Notes: a model not told the origin generated them from the letters alone. A stretch of 64,000 nt of DNA from Methylicorpusculum oleiharenae (GCF_009828925.2 NZ_WUTY02000001.1:2076492-2140491); one strand, 5' to 3'. Counted from the first letter of the stretch, positions 8,701 to 16,960 are shown. Translations and numbers: made by a program.

Positions 8701-9633
8701 ATGAGTGCATTGATCTGTGGTTCTATGGCTTACGATACCATCATGGTATTTCATGATAAATTTAAAAATCATATTTTGCCTGACAAGGTCCACATTCTGA
8801 ATGTATCTTTTTTGGTGCCGGTGATGCGCCGGGAATATGGTGGATGTGCCGGTAATATAGCCTACAACCTTAAATTGCTGGGCGAAGATCCTTACATCAT
8901 GGCGACGGTCGGGCATGATTTTGAGCCTTATGCGCAGTGGTTATGCCAATGCGGCATCTCCAGAGACCATATCCGTATACTCGACGACAACTATACGGGG
9001 CAGGCCTATATCACAACCGATGAAGATGATAATCAGATTACTGCATTCCATCCCGGTGCCATGAATATGTCACACCTGAATGAAGTGCCTACCGATCTTC
9101 CTATCAGTATTGGTATCGTCTCTCCTGATGGTAAAGAAGGCATGCAGCGGCACGCCGAGCAATTTGTAGAGCAGGGTATTCCGTTTATTTTTGATCCGGG
9201 TCAAGGCATGCCCATGTTCAATGGCGAGGAATTAATTCATTTACTTGATCAGGCCACTTGGGTGACCTTGAATGACTATGAATCTGAACTCATGCAGGAA
9301 AGAACCGGGCTGAGCCTGGAAGAAATGGCCGAAAAGGTCGATGCGTTGATTGTCACTTTGGGTGCAAACGGTTCAAAAATTTACACCCAGGACGAATGCA
9401 TTGAAATACCAGCCGCTAAACCAAAATCGATCAATGATCCAACGGGTTGCGGTGACGCATTTAGAGCGGGATTGTTATACGGTTTGATTAACGAACTGAG
9501 CTGGCCGGTTACCGGTCGCATTGCCTCTTTGCTGGGCGCTATCAAAATAGAACACCACGGCACTCAGAATCATGGCTTTTTAATGGAAAGCTTCAAAGCG
9601 CGCTATAAAGAGAATTTCGGCTCCTCTTTTTAA
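8701..9633 (+). CDS. PfkB-family carbohydrate/nucleoside kinase
   Basis: A 310-residue ribokinase-fold kinase. The N-terminal substrate region (CGSMAYDTI, then YGGCAGNIAYNLKLLG near residue 55) and the C-terminal PfkB signature DPTGCGDAFRAGLLYG near residue 245, with the catalytic aspartate in GCGD, are intact. The substrate cannot be read from sequence; adenosine or another nucleoside or sugar is possible. The ATG at 8701 has a GAGG about 6 bases upstream and is preferred to an upstream TTG. The stop codon overlaps the mazG start by one base, so both are translated together, hinting at a nucleotide salvage or clean-up role. Confidence 0.87.
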   Translation: MSALICGSMAYDTIMVFHDKFKNHILPDKVHILNVSFLVPVMRREYGGCAGNIAYNLKLLGEDPYIMATVGHDFEPYAQWLCQCGISRDHIRILDDNYTGQAYITTDEDDNQITAFHPGAMNMSHLNEVPTDLPISIGIVSPDGKEGMQRHAEQFVEQGIPFIFDPGQGMPMFNGEELIHLLDQATWVTLNDYESELMQERTGLSLEEMAEKVDALIVTLGANGSKIYTQDECIEIPAAKPKSINDPTGCGDAFRAGLLYGLINELSWPVTGRIASLLGAIKIEHHGTQNHGFLMESFKARYKENFGSSF

Positions 9634-10439
9634 TGCTCCAGCATACCCAAAAATTGCTCGAAATCATGGCGCGCCTGCGTTCTCCGGACGGAGGCTGCGC
9701 CTGGGATATCCAGCAGGACTTCTACAGTTTAATTCCTTTTACGATTGAAGAAGCCTATGAAGTGGCTGATGCGATTGAGCGCAGCGACTGGGATGATTTG
9801 CGGCTGGAATTGGGTGATTTGCTGTTGCAGGTTGCTTTTCATGCGCAGATTGCTGAGGAACAAGGCCTGTTTACTTTCGAGCATGTCGCGCAAGGCATCT
9901 GCGAGAAACTGATTCGACGCCATCCTCATGTGTTTGGTGATACCCAGTATCATGACGATGACCAGCGAAAAAATGCCTGGGAAGACGCTAAGCTCGAAGA
10001 GCGAAAAAGTAAAAATCGCAGCGCCTTACCTGACAGTGTTTTGGACGGCGTTCCCGGCAATCTTCCGGCGTTGGTGCAATGCGAAAAAATTCAGAATCGT
10101 GCCGCAGGCCAGGGTTTTGATTGGCCCGAGGTGTTGCCGGTATTCGATAAAGTCATGGAAGAACTGGAAGAAGTCAGGGAAGCCTGGGAATCCGGCGATC
10201 AGGTTCATATTCAGGAAGAAGTTGGCGATTTATTACTCGTAGCCGTCAATCTGGCCCGTCATCTTAAAGTCAATCCTGAAATTGCATTGCGGGAAAGCAC
10301 CAAGAAATTCTCCAGCCGTTTTCAATACATAGAGCAGCAAGTGCTGGCTTCCGGTCGCGGGATGCGGGACTGCGAACTCGCAGAGCTGGATGAACTGTGG
10401 AATGAAGCCAAGCGGTTACTCAAAGGGCAGAAAGAGTAA
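9633..10439 (+). CDS. mazG: nucleoside triphosphate pyrophosphohydrolase MazG
   Basis: A 268-residue all-alpha pyrophosphohydrolase hydrolysing NTPs or dNTPs to the monophosphate and pyrophosphate. Two MazG repeats are visible: the first opens LLEIMARLRSPDGGCAWD and carries the metal-binding EEAYEVADAIE and LELGDLLLQ elements (about 36-68); the second carries EELEEVREAW and EEVGDLLLVAVNLARHL (about 180-215). Length matches E. coli MazG (263). Its ATG overlaps the kinase stop codon by one base, so it is translationally coupled to it. In E. coli MazG modulates (p)ppGpp and removes aberrant nucleotides. No mazEF toxin pair is nearby. Confidence 0.93.
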   Translation: MLQHTQKLLEIMARLRSPDGGCAWDIQQDFYSLIPFTIEEAYEVADAIERSDWDDLRLELGDLLLQVAFHAQIAEEQGLFTFEHVAQGICEKLIRRHPHVFGDTQYHDDDQRKNAWEDAKLEERKSKNRSALPDSVLDGVPGNLPALVQCEKIQNRAAGQGFDWPEVLPVFDKVMEELEEVREAWESGDQVHIQEEVGDLLLVAVNLARHLKVNPEIALRESTKKFSSRFQYIEQQVLASGRGMRDCELAELDELWNEAKRLLKGQKE

Positions 10440-10498
10440 AGACGCTAAAGGTTTTTGGTTCAGGATTTTTGTTGTTCAAAACCTGAGTTAAAAATTGG

Positions 10499-10586
10499 GT
10501 AGGTTGGGTTGCATGCTTTTCGCAACCCAACAAATTAAGGCTTCGGCCTTGAAATGTTGGGTTGGCTATCGCCAACCGCAACCTAC
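10499..10586. repeat. REP-like compound palindrome, copy 2
   Basis: An 88-bp element bounded by GTAGGTTG and CAACCTAC. Inside are three hairpins: GGGTTGC/GCAACCC around ATGCTTTTC, AAGGC-TTCG-GCCTT at about 10537-10550 and GGTTGGC-TATC-GCCAACC at 10561-10577. Its right 25 bp (10559-10583) are identical to 46634-46658. It lies between mazG and the convergent porin gene. Confidence 0.75.
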
Positions 10587-10620
10587 GTGGAGCGTTGTTT
10601 CTATGCTGAAAAGTTACGAA

Positions 10621-12093
10621 TTAATAGTTCCATTGCAACTGGGTGCGGATCAGGTCGCCTGAGGCTTGGCCCAGATAATCGCTAGAGGAGCTTGTGCTTA
10701 CGACGGTATTGGTTCTGTCCATCATCGTATAGGTCATGACCAGTTCCAGCGCTTTCATCATTTGCCATTCAAAGCCAAAATCAATTTCTTCAACATGCGT
10801 ATAAGCGGCATTTGCTGCACCTTTATGCGGGCCGTCGTAATGTTGCCATTTCACGAACGGAATTAAGGTGCCTTGTGAGCCCAGAATCTTATCGATTTTA
10901 TACATGGCTTGCACATAGCCGCCTCTGAGGGATTTTCTCTCGATGACGTTGTCAGTTACGTTAAGTGTAGGGCCTTTACCCCAGTTCCATTCAGCCTGTA
11001 AGCCAAAGGGCTGTGGAAACAAAATGGCATGAATCGCCGCTCTATCTTCGCTATTGCCTTTATCATCTGCAGAGGGTTTTTTATTAGATATTCCGTCGAA
11101 AGTCCTGTAATCGACTGGAGAGACATTGAATTTACCAGACATCGCATCCGCGCCAACCTCCACGACCTGTCCCTCAAATACAGAACCTAAAAAGTCCAGT
11201 TCGATCGGGTACGTTGCATGGGCAACCATGTACAGATCATCGTTGGTTTCATCTCTGTTAAGTCCTTGACCGTTATAGACACCGAAGCCTAATACGCCAT
11301 AGTCACCCGACGTTTTCAGACCTTTCAGACTTAAATCTTTCCACAGCTTTTGCACATGAGTCGGAGACCAGTAGGCGAACAAGCCTAAATCACGCTCACT
11401 GGGTACCGCACTGTTAAGCGCATCGGCCCGGTCAAGGGACAACCTGTTTTGTGATGACTGCAGGTTTTCCCAGCCAAACGGAACTTTGGATTGACCTGCA
11501 CGGATACGGTATTCATGCGTTTTATCAAAGGCTAAGTCAGCATAGGCGTCACGCAACTGCGCAAAATTTTGACTGCCACCGGTTGAAGTCGCAAAATCCG
11601 GTTGTATATACAGCGATACATATTCGTTGATGTCGCCCGAGAACACCAAACGAACCCGCCGGAACGAGAAATTGCTGTTGTCCTTGATCGATTTGTCGCC
11701 TTCGTTAGAACGCAACTCAGGCTCGCCTGCGGTGCGGTCACCGGTCAGTTTTTGGTTATAACGAAGCTGGGTATAGCCTCTTAGATTGATTTTGTTAAAC
11801 CATTTTTCGTCATTTTTAGCATTCGCTTCTCTGACTGCGACTACGTGCTCTTCCAATTCTTTAAACTCTTGCTCCTTATTTTTCAGATCATTACGAATCT
11901 CGGCAATTTCCTCATTTTGCTTGGTTTTGTCCTCTACTTTTTCAAACGTGCCCAATTTAACCCGTCCAGGACCGTCTTCGGCAAAAAGCTGCTTGGTTTC
12001 GCTGTCCATATAAAGATCTATTGCTAAAGCACTGGTCGAAAGGCTGAAGCCCAGAACTGAAATGATCGCCAACTTCATTTTTGTAAGTTTCAT
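10621..12093 (-). CDS. OprO/OprP-like phosphate-selective porin
   Basis: A 490-residue outer-membrane porin, probably for anion or phosphate/polyphosphate uptake. A signal peptide (MKLTKMKLAIISVLGFSLSTSALA) is followed by a coiled-coil stretch (about residues 50-90, Glu/Lys/Asn-rich KVEDKTKQNEEIAEIRNDLK) and then the porin O/P barrel: NLRGYTQLRYNQ, NFSFRRVRLVFSGDI, VSLYIQPDF, YRIRAGQSKVPFGWENLQSS and a terminal aromatic strand TQLQWNY. The coiled coil fits known trimeric family members. A tandem Pho box sits 48 bp upstream, which independently supports a phosphate-starvation role. An alternative ATG five codons in cannot be excluded. Confidence 0.88.
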   Translation of the reverse strand: MKLTKMKLAIISVLGFSLSTSALAIDLYMDSETKQLFAEDGPGRVKLGTFEKVEDKTKQNEEIAEIRNDLKNKEQEFKELEEHVVAVREANAKNDEKWFNKINLRGYTQLRYNQKLTGDRTAGEPELRSNEGDKSIKDNSNFSFRRVRLVFSGDINEYVSLYIQPDFATSTGGSQNFAQLRDAYADLAFDKTHEYRIRAGQSKVPFGWENLQSSQNRLSLDRADALNSAVPSERDLGLFAYWSPTHVQKLWKDLSLKGLKTSGDYGVLGFGVYNGQGLNRDETNDDLYMVAHATYPIELDFLGSVFEGQVVEVGADAMSGKFNVSPVDYRTFDGISNKKPSADDKGNSEDRAAIHAILFPQPFGLQAEWNWGKGPTLNVTDNVIERKSLRGGYVQAMYKIDKILGSQGTLIPFVKWQHYDGPHKGAANAAYTHVEEIDFGFEWQMMKALELVMTYTMMDRTNTVVSTSSSSDYLGQASGDLIRTQLQWNY

Positions 12094-12126
12094 GTAAGCT
12101 TGTATAAGAGTAGAAATTGCAGCAAG

Positions 12127-12132
12127 CTTATA
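12127..12132 (-). promoter_or_regulatory. -10 element of the porin promoter
   Basis: TATAAG on the minus strand, about 8 bp downstream of the Pho box. PhoB-dependent promoters usually keep a -10 and replace the -35 by the Pho box, which is the arrangement here. Confidence 0.55.
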
Positions 12133-12140
12133 GGCTTAAA

Positions 12141-12180
12141 ATGACAGCTTTGTGACAGAAATGTGACAGTTTTGTTACAG
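12141..12180 (-). promoter_or_regulatory. tandem Pho box (four PhoB half-sites)
   Basis: On the minus strand four 7-mers follow each other every 11 bp: CTGTAAC, CTGTCAC, CTGTCAC and CTGTCAT, with A/T-rich 4-bp spacers (AAAA, ATTT, AAAG). This matches the PhoB direct-repeat consensus almost perfectly and is long enough for two PhoB dimers. It precedes the porin promoter. Confidence 0.9.
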
Positions 12181-12272
12181 TTTTTAGGATTGTTGAAAGG
12201 CCTGGTTAATAAATCTGGCTTGAATGTTTTTTTATACAACTCCTGACTGTTTATTCTGAAAATACAGAGTGT

Positions 12273-12338
12273 AGGATGTGCTGAGTTAAGAAGCGCATCA
12301 ATCGCGAACGATGCGCTTCACGCTGTTCAGCACATCCT
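12273..12338. repeat. nested palindromic repeat
   Basis: An outer stem AGGATGTGCTGA (12273-12284) / TCAGCACATCCT (12327-12338) encloses an inner stem GAAGCGCATC (12290-12299) / GATGCGCTTC (12310-12319). Both stems are perfect. This looks like a second class of intergenic palindrome, distinct from the REP-like family above. Confidence 0.7.
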
Positions 12339-12413
12339 GCTCATCTTTCATTTTCTGACGTGATGGTGTGACTTCATGTTCGTTAGGATCTGGTTGTGAA
12401 GGGGAAGTTATTC

Positions 12414-12430
12414 TTGGCACATGGAATGCA
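12414..12430 (+). promoter_or_regulatory. sigma-54 (-24/-12) promoter
   Basis: TTGGCAC followed by ATGGA and ATGCA: the GG (12416-12417) and GC (12428-12429) dinucleotides are separated by exactly ten bases, as RpoN requires, and only one core base departs from TGGCAC-N5-TTGCA. A transcript would start about 30 bp before the small gene at 12471. A 14-bp palindrome GCATTAATTAATGC overlaps the downstream half. Confidence 0.65.
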
Positions 12431-12470
12431 TTAATTAATGCGAGTCAAGAACTAATGTGGAGTACGTAAC

Positions 12471-12674
12471 ATGAGCGAGCATCCATTACAATCATTCCCG
12501 GTAGAATGGTCGGATTTCATAGAATCGCTGAATGCAGAGTTTTTTAGCACCAAAGGCTATGGCGTCTATGCCTTTTTAAGCTTTGATCATATCAAACTGC
12601 TTTACGATGAGCTTTTGGGAAACCCTGTCCCCGTAAAGGTGTTTATTAAAGTGTTCGTCAGAAATTTCAAGTAA
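12471..12674 (+). CDS. small hypothetical protein behind a sigma-54 promoter
   Basis: A 67-residue protein not recognised as any family. It opens MSEHPLQSFPVEWSDFIESL and ends in VKVFIKVFVRNFK; it is rich in Phe and has no obvious signal or long membrane helix, although the basic, hydrophobic C-terminal third could lie on a membrane. Support for it being a gene: GGAG eight bases before the ATG and a well-spaced -24/-12 promoter about 40 bp upstream. No regulator or enhancer-binding protein gene is adjacent. It is flanked by the porin (divergent) and the DUF2452-like gene (convergent). Confidence 0.55.
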   Translation: MSEHPLQSFPVEWSDFIESLNAEFFSTKGYGVYAFLSFDHIKLLYDELLGNPVPVKVFIKVFVRNFK

Positions 12675-12737
12675 CTGTTTTTTTAAGTCATCCGATGCTC
12701 GGGCTTGCCAGGCATGCAGTGTCACTCAAATTGCCGG

Positions 12738-13328
12738 TTAAACGTCGTCATGAGTTTTGGTGATCGGACCGCATTCTAATTTGAGAGCCTGATCAAAGCT
12801 GAGACCCAGAATATCGGTTTGTCTCATTGACGACGCCAGAGAAAAAGCTAATGCAGACGCCAGAACTCTGGAATGATAGGAGAAATCGTTAACAAAAACG
12901 GGCAGTGTTTCATTGAGTTGTTCGGCGGATTTGAGTTTTTTATCGAATGCCTGACGGCGAAAATGTATCTCTTCCATCAATAAACGATTATTTTGTGTTT
13001 CTTCCGACAGTGCCAGAGACCAGGTTAAGTCAGGGTGAAGCCTGCATTCTCCGATATAATGGCCCGAAAGCGATTGATGCCATTCCTTTGGACTAATCAA
13101 TGAAAGGTGGTAGTTATCACCTTTTCTATAAAGCCAATATTTCCTGTCCAGCACCGGTTTGAAGCGAATGCGGCTTTCCAGAATGAAAAGCGAGGTAAAC
13201 AGTTCCGACGCTATCTGGGTAATGGGTTTTGGCGGCGCGTTAACGTGTTGCTGCAGATCGTTCAAACGGTCGATTACAGAACACAAACCTTTGCCTTGGG
13301 GATTGGGCGATCTAACTTTTTTGGCCAT
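12738..13328 (-). CDS. DUF2452-like protein of unknown function
   Basis: A 196-residue cytoplasmic protein. The N-terminus KVRSPNPQGKGLCSVIDRL resembles the NPQGKG signature of DUF2452; the middle (residues about 60-115) is basic and aromatic with a YWLYRKGDNYHLSLISPKEW stretch, and the C-terminal half is mostly helical. No catalytic motif is known to me. The ATG at 13328 places the NPQGKG motif about ten residues in; an ATG 13 codons earlier is possible, and neither start has a clear ribosome site. It is divergent from dnaB. Confidence 0.7.
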   Translation of the reverse strand: MAKKVRSPNPQGKGLCSVIDRLNDLQQHVNAPPKPITQIASELFTSLFILESRIRFKPVLDRKYWLYRKGDNYHLSLISPKEWHQSLSGHYIGECRLHPDLTWSLALSEETQNNRLLMEEIHFRRQAFDKKLKSAEQLNETLPVFVNDFSYHSRVLASALAFSLASSMRQTDILGLSFDQALKLECGPITKTHDDV

Positions 13329-13504
13329 CTTCACACATAATAATTTTGCTTTACAATCTATCAGCATCCGGCGTAAACCCCAAATAAGGCGTTACCTTGT
13401 CTACCGTTGGTATCTCGTTGAACTTTTGCGTACTTTTAGTGTTTTTCGTGGATCAAAAGATTTTTCCGGGTTTATAATGCAAAATTTTTCAATACTTTAT
13501 CTGA

Positions 13505-14899
13505 ATGTCTGAAGACTATACCTACGATCGTGATTATGAGATGGAGGCACTGAAAGTCTCGCCTCATTCTATACAGGCCGAACAATCAGTGCTGGGCGGC
13601 TTGATGCTGGATAATCAGACCTGGGATTCCATTGCTGACAAAGTAGTTGAAAGCGATTTTTATCGTAAGGACCATCGCCTGATTTTTAAGACGATAGAGC
13701 AGCTTGCTGAAAAGCAGGAGCCTTTTGATGTCATCACGCTATCCGAATCCTTGTCAGCAATTGGCGAGTTAACAACGGTCGGCGGATTGGCTTATCTCGG
13801 GACGCTGGCCAAAGACACGCCCAGTGCTGCCAATATTGTCGCATATGCCAAAATTGTCAGGGACAAAGCGATACTCCGGCAGTTGATTCATGTCGGTACC
13901 GATATTTCCAATTCCGCTTTTAATACCGAAGGCCGGGATACGGCGGAATTGCTGGAGAATGCCGAACGGCAGGTGTTTCACATTGCCGAGCAGCGGCAGC
14001 GCGGACAAGGTGGTTTTACCGCAATTAAGTCATTATTGGCGCAAGCAGTCGATAAAATTGAACTGCTTTACGAGCAGGAGGGCTCAATCACCGGTGCCAG
14101 CACGGGATTTAGCGATTTTGATGAAATGACTTCAGGTCTGCAGCCCTCTGATCTGATTATCGTAGCAGGGCGGCCGTCGATGGGGAAAACTACCATTGCC
14201 ATGAACATGGCTGAAAACGTTGCGATCAAAGGGGATAAACCGGTCGCAGTTTTCAGTATGGAAATGCCGGGTGACTCATTGGCCATGCGGATGATGTCGT
14301 CGTTAGGCCGTATTGATCAGCATAAGGTCAGGACGGGTAAGCTGGATGATGATGAATGGCCGCGTCTGACCTCGGCGATTAATATGCTGGCGGAAACCAA
14401 ATTGTTTATCGATGATACGCCCGCACTGACGCCGACTGAAGTACGTTCAAGAGCTCGGCGCTTAATGCGTGAACACGGTCAGTTGGGTCTTATCGTGCTG
14501 GATTATCTGCAATTGATGCAATCGCCTGCCAGCGGTGAAAATCGCGTGCAACAAATTTCCGATATATCGCGAAGCCTCAAGGCTCTGGCCAAGGAACTGA
14601 ACGTGCCGGTCATTGCCTTGTCACAGCTGAACCGGAATCTGGAACAACGTCCCAATAAACGCCCGGTGATGTCGGATCTTCGAGAATCAGGCGGTATCGA
14701 GCAGGATGCCGACGTCATTGTTTTCGTTTACCGGGATGAAGTCTACAATCCCGACTCGCCCGATAAAGGTGTTGCCGAGATTATTATCGGTAAACAAAGA
14801 AACGGTCCAATTGGAACGGTCAGGCTCACCTTTTTGGGACAGTACACGCGCTTTGAGAATTTTGCAGGGCACAGCTACAGTGACAATGACTACGAATAA
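13505..14899 (+). CDS. dnaB: replicative DNA helicase
   Basis: A 464-residue hexameric 5'-3' helicase that unwinds the replication fork and binds primase through its N-terminal domain. The N-terminal domain signature SIQAEQSVLGGLMLDN is near residue 22; the RecA-like motor has Walker A GRPSMGKT near 222-229, Walker B GLIVLDYLQLM near 330 and the C-terminal motif DLRESGGIEQDADVI near 395. Length matches E. coli DnaB (471). There is no intein. It is followed after 15 bp by alr, the order also seen in E. coli. Confidence 0.97.
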   Translation: MSEDYTYDRDYEMEALKVSPHSIQAEQSVLGGLMLDNQTWDSIADKVVESDFYRKDHRLIFKTIEQLAEKQEPFDVITLSESLSAIGELTTVGGLAYLGTLAKDTPSAANIVAYAKIVRDKAILRQLIHVGTDISNSAFNTEGRDTAELLENAERQVFHIAEQRQRGQGGFTAIKSLLAQAVDKIELLYEQEGSITGASTGFSDFDEMTSGLQPSDLIIVAGRPSMGKTTIAMNMAENVAIKGDKPVAVFSMEMPGDSLAMRMMSSLGRIDQHKVRTGKLDDDEWPRLTSAINMLAETKLFIDDTPALTPTEVRSRARRLMREHGQLGLIVLDYLQLMQSPASGENRVQQISDISRSLKALAKELNVPVIALSQLNRNLEQRPNKRPVMSDLRESGGIEQDADVIVFVYRDEVYNPDSPDKGVAEIIIGKQRNGPIGTVRLTFLGQYTRFENFAGHSYSDNDYE

Positions 14900-14914
14900 C
14901 CATTTCCTCTCTTT

Positions 14915-16018
14915 ATGACGCCTACCGCTTATGCCGTTATCAATCTTGATGCGGTCGAACATAACCTAATGAAAGTTCATCACTTTGCCCCGCATGCCAA
15001 AATCATGGCGGTGATCAAGGCGAATGCTTATGGCCATGGCATGTTACGCATTGCTCAGGCTCTCAAGCCTGTGGATGGATTTGCCGTCGCCAGAGTCCAT
15101 GAGGGAATTCGATTGAGACAGGCGGGTATACAGCAACGCATCGCTGTTTTGGAAGGATTTACCTGTGAAGAAGAATTGGACAGTCTGATCCGTTTCAATC
15201 TGGATGCTGTCGTACATTCTTTGGGGCAGGTTGACATTTTTGAAAAAAAGCAGGCGCATGAACAAATCGCTATCTGGATAAAAGTCGATTCGGGCATGAA
15301 CCGGCTGGGATTTAAGCCCAACGAAATCAAAGTCGTCTATCAGCGTTTATTACAGTGCCCCGTAATCAAGCAACCATTCAATTTCATGACGCACTTGGCT
15401 AACGCCGATGATTTGTCAGATGGTATGACAATGGCGCAAATCAGACTTTTTAACGACGCAGTGGCAGACTTTCCTGGCCCACGAAGTGTTGCCAATTCGG
15501 CCGGTATCATCGGTTGGAAGGCCTCGTTGGCCGATTGGGTCAGACCCGGCGTTATGTTATACGGCGTTTCACCTTTTGCCGATAACACGGGTGAAGAGCT
15601 TGGGCTTAAACCCATCATGGAACTGCACTCAAGACTGATTGCGGTAAAACCCATTTTAAAAGGCGATACCGTAGGTTATGGCGGCACTTGGCTGTGCGAG
15701 CGTGCGACGATGATGGGGGTGGTGGCCATTGGTTACGGAGACGGTTATCCCCGCTACGCCAAATCAGGAACGCCGGTTTTGGTTAACGGTCAACGCGTGC
15801 CGCTGATTGGCAGGGTTTCAATGGACATGATTACGGTTGATTTAGCGAGTCAACCTGACGCAAAGCCGGGGGATCCGGTCACGCTCTGGGGTAGGGGGTT
15901 GGCTGTGGAAGAAATAGCCCTGTGCGCGGATACCATTCCGTACACCTTACTTTGTGGAATTACCCAGCGAGTTGAGATAATCGAAGGTTGGGTTTCAGTG
16001 CCGCCGACGCCTGTCTAG
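14915..16018 (+). CDS. alr: alanine racemase
   Basis: A 367-residue PLP-dependent enzyme that makes D-alanine for peptidoglycan. The PLP-binding lysine is in VIKANAYGHG (Lys35) and the second catalytic tyrosine is in GYGDGYPR near residue 274; NSAGI and RPGVMLYG motifs complete the fold-III barrel. It lies 15 bp after dnaB, so the two are probably co-transcribed. The start is the ATG of MTPTAYAVINLDAV. Confidence 0.96.
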   Translation: MTPTAYAVINLDAVEHNLMKVHHFAPHAKIMAVIKANAYGHGMLRIAQALKPVDGFAVARVHEGIRLRQAGIQQRIAVLEGFTCEEELDSLIRFNLDAVVHSLGQVDIFEKKQAHEQIAIWIKVDSGMNRLGFKPNEIKVVYQRLLQCPVIKQPFNFMTHLANADDLSDGMTMAQIRLFNDAVADFPGPRSVANSAGIIGWKASLADWVRPGVMLYGVSPFADNTGEELGLKPIMELHSRLIAVKPILKGDTVGYGGTWLCERATMMGVVAIGYGDGYPRYAKSGTPVLVNGQRVPLIGRVSMDMITVDLASQPDAKPGDPVTLWGRGLAVEEIALCADTIPYTLLCGITQRVEIIEGWVSVPPTPV

Positions 16019-16528
16019 CGAGCAGCCTCTTATGATCGCGTACTTTCAAAAGGCAGTTGATTGCCCCTAAAACCGTCTGCGGTAGGTTTATCAGATCATG
16101 GTTACTTACGTTAGTGTCTCGTCAATTCAAGGCACTGTTCGCCTGAGTAGTTGAACGTACCTCAACGCCGTCATTCCGGCATGGATTGCCGGAGCCGTTA
16201 GACTGCGTAAGCGAATCCAGGTCACAAGGCTATTAAAGCCCAACGCCATCCTTGGCTTCTGGACCCCGGCAATCCGTGCCGGGGCGACAGCCACTACTAA
16301 AGAGAACAGTGCCCAATTCAAAAGTTTCTTCACCAGTAAACAAGGTTTGTCCAACTCATTTAACAATGACAATAAGCACTTGTACTTACGTCCATTTCTA
16401 TTTCAGCAAACTTAAACTAAACTTACGGCCATTCTTGTATCTTTATCCCTTTCCAGTCCGGTAGTCTTAAAACCAGTCAGGTTTTAGGATTAAAACAATA
16501 ATTACAAAAAAAACATCGTTGATGAGCC
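16019..16528. other. 510-bp intergenic region between alr and a receiver gene
   Basis: The middle is occupied by the MITE-like element. The remainder (16322-16528) is AT-rich and should contain the promoter of the receiver-domain gene; no coding frame was recognised. Confidence 0.5.
16123..16321. mobile_element. MITE-like element, 183 bp, with 8-bp target duplication
   Basis: The element 16131-16313 starts GGCACTGTTC and ends GAACAGTGCC; over 20 bp the ends match at 17 positions as inverted repeats. It is flanked on both sides by CAATTCAA (16123-16130 and 16314-16321), an 8-bp target duplication. The interior has a long imperfect inverted repeat (GTCATTCCGGCATGGATTGC against its complement at about 16260-16287). 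No protein is encoded. Ends beginning GGCACTGTT with 8-bp duplications are typical of the IS6 family; IS1595-like mobilisation is also possible. Confidence 0.8.
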
Positions 16529-16960
16529 ATGACTGATATTTTACTGATCGATAAAAGCCAGATATGCCGGGTGCTGGCGGATAAAGAAGGCTTGTCCATT
16601 TCTGTAAGTGATAATGACATTATCGGACTTAACTCGGCCATAGCGTTAAAACCTTCGGTTATTTTGCTGGACTATCATCTAAGGAAACAGCAAACACCTG
16701 AATACATCAGTCTTTTAGTAAAGGGATGTTTCACCAGTAAAATTGTGCTGATTGCGGATCAACTGGAAGAATTCGATTTGATGGATTGTTTGATTGCCGG
16801 TGCTCACGGCTATGCCAGCATAGAAATGCTGGATAGACAATTCAGTAAACTGATTGCCGCGATAATGGCAGGTGAAGCCTGGATTTCCCGTCGTATGGTC
16901 GGAAAAGTGCTGGATAGATTGAGAGAGACGCTGGTTAGTCAGAATATAAAAGCCGTTTAG
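16529..16960 (+). CDS. stand-alone receiver-like protein without output domain
   Basis: A 143-residue protein resembling the receiver half of a NarL/LuxR-type response regulator. The phosphoacceptor region reads SVILLDYHL (Asp about 48), but the usual acidic pair near the N-terminus is LLIDKS, so one acid is replaced by Lys. The conserved Lys near residue 100 is not obvious: the chain runs GAHGYASIEMLDRQF. The C-terminal GEAWISRRMVGKVLDRLRE matches the linker that normally leads into a LuxR HTH, yet the protein stops there. The downstream bases show no HTH in any frame, so this is either a natural single-domain protein or an old truncation. Confidence 0.7.
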   Translation: MTDILLIDKSQICRVLADKEGLSISVSDNDIIGLNSAIALKPSVILLDYHLRKQQTPEYISLLVKGCFTSKIVLIADQLEEFDLMDCLIAGAHGYASIEMLDRQFSKLIAAIMAGEAWISRRMVGKVLDRLRETLVSQNIKAV

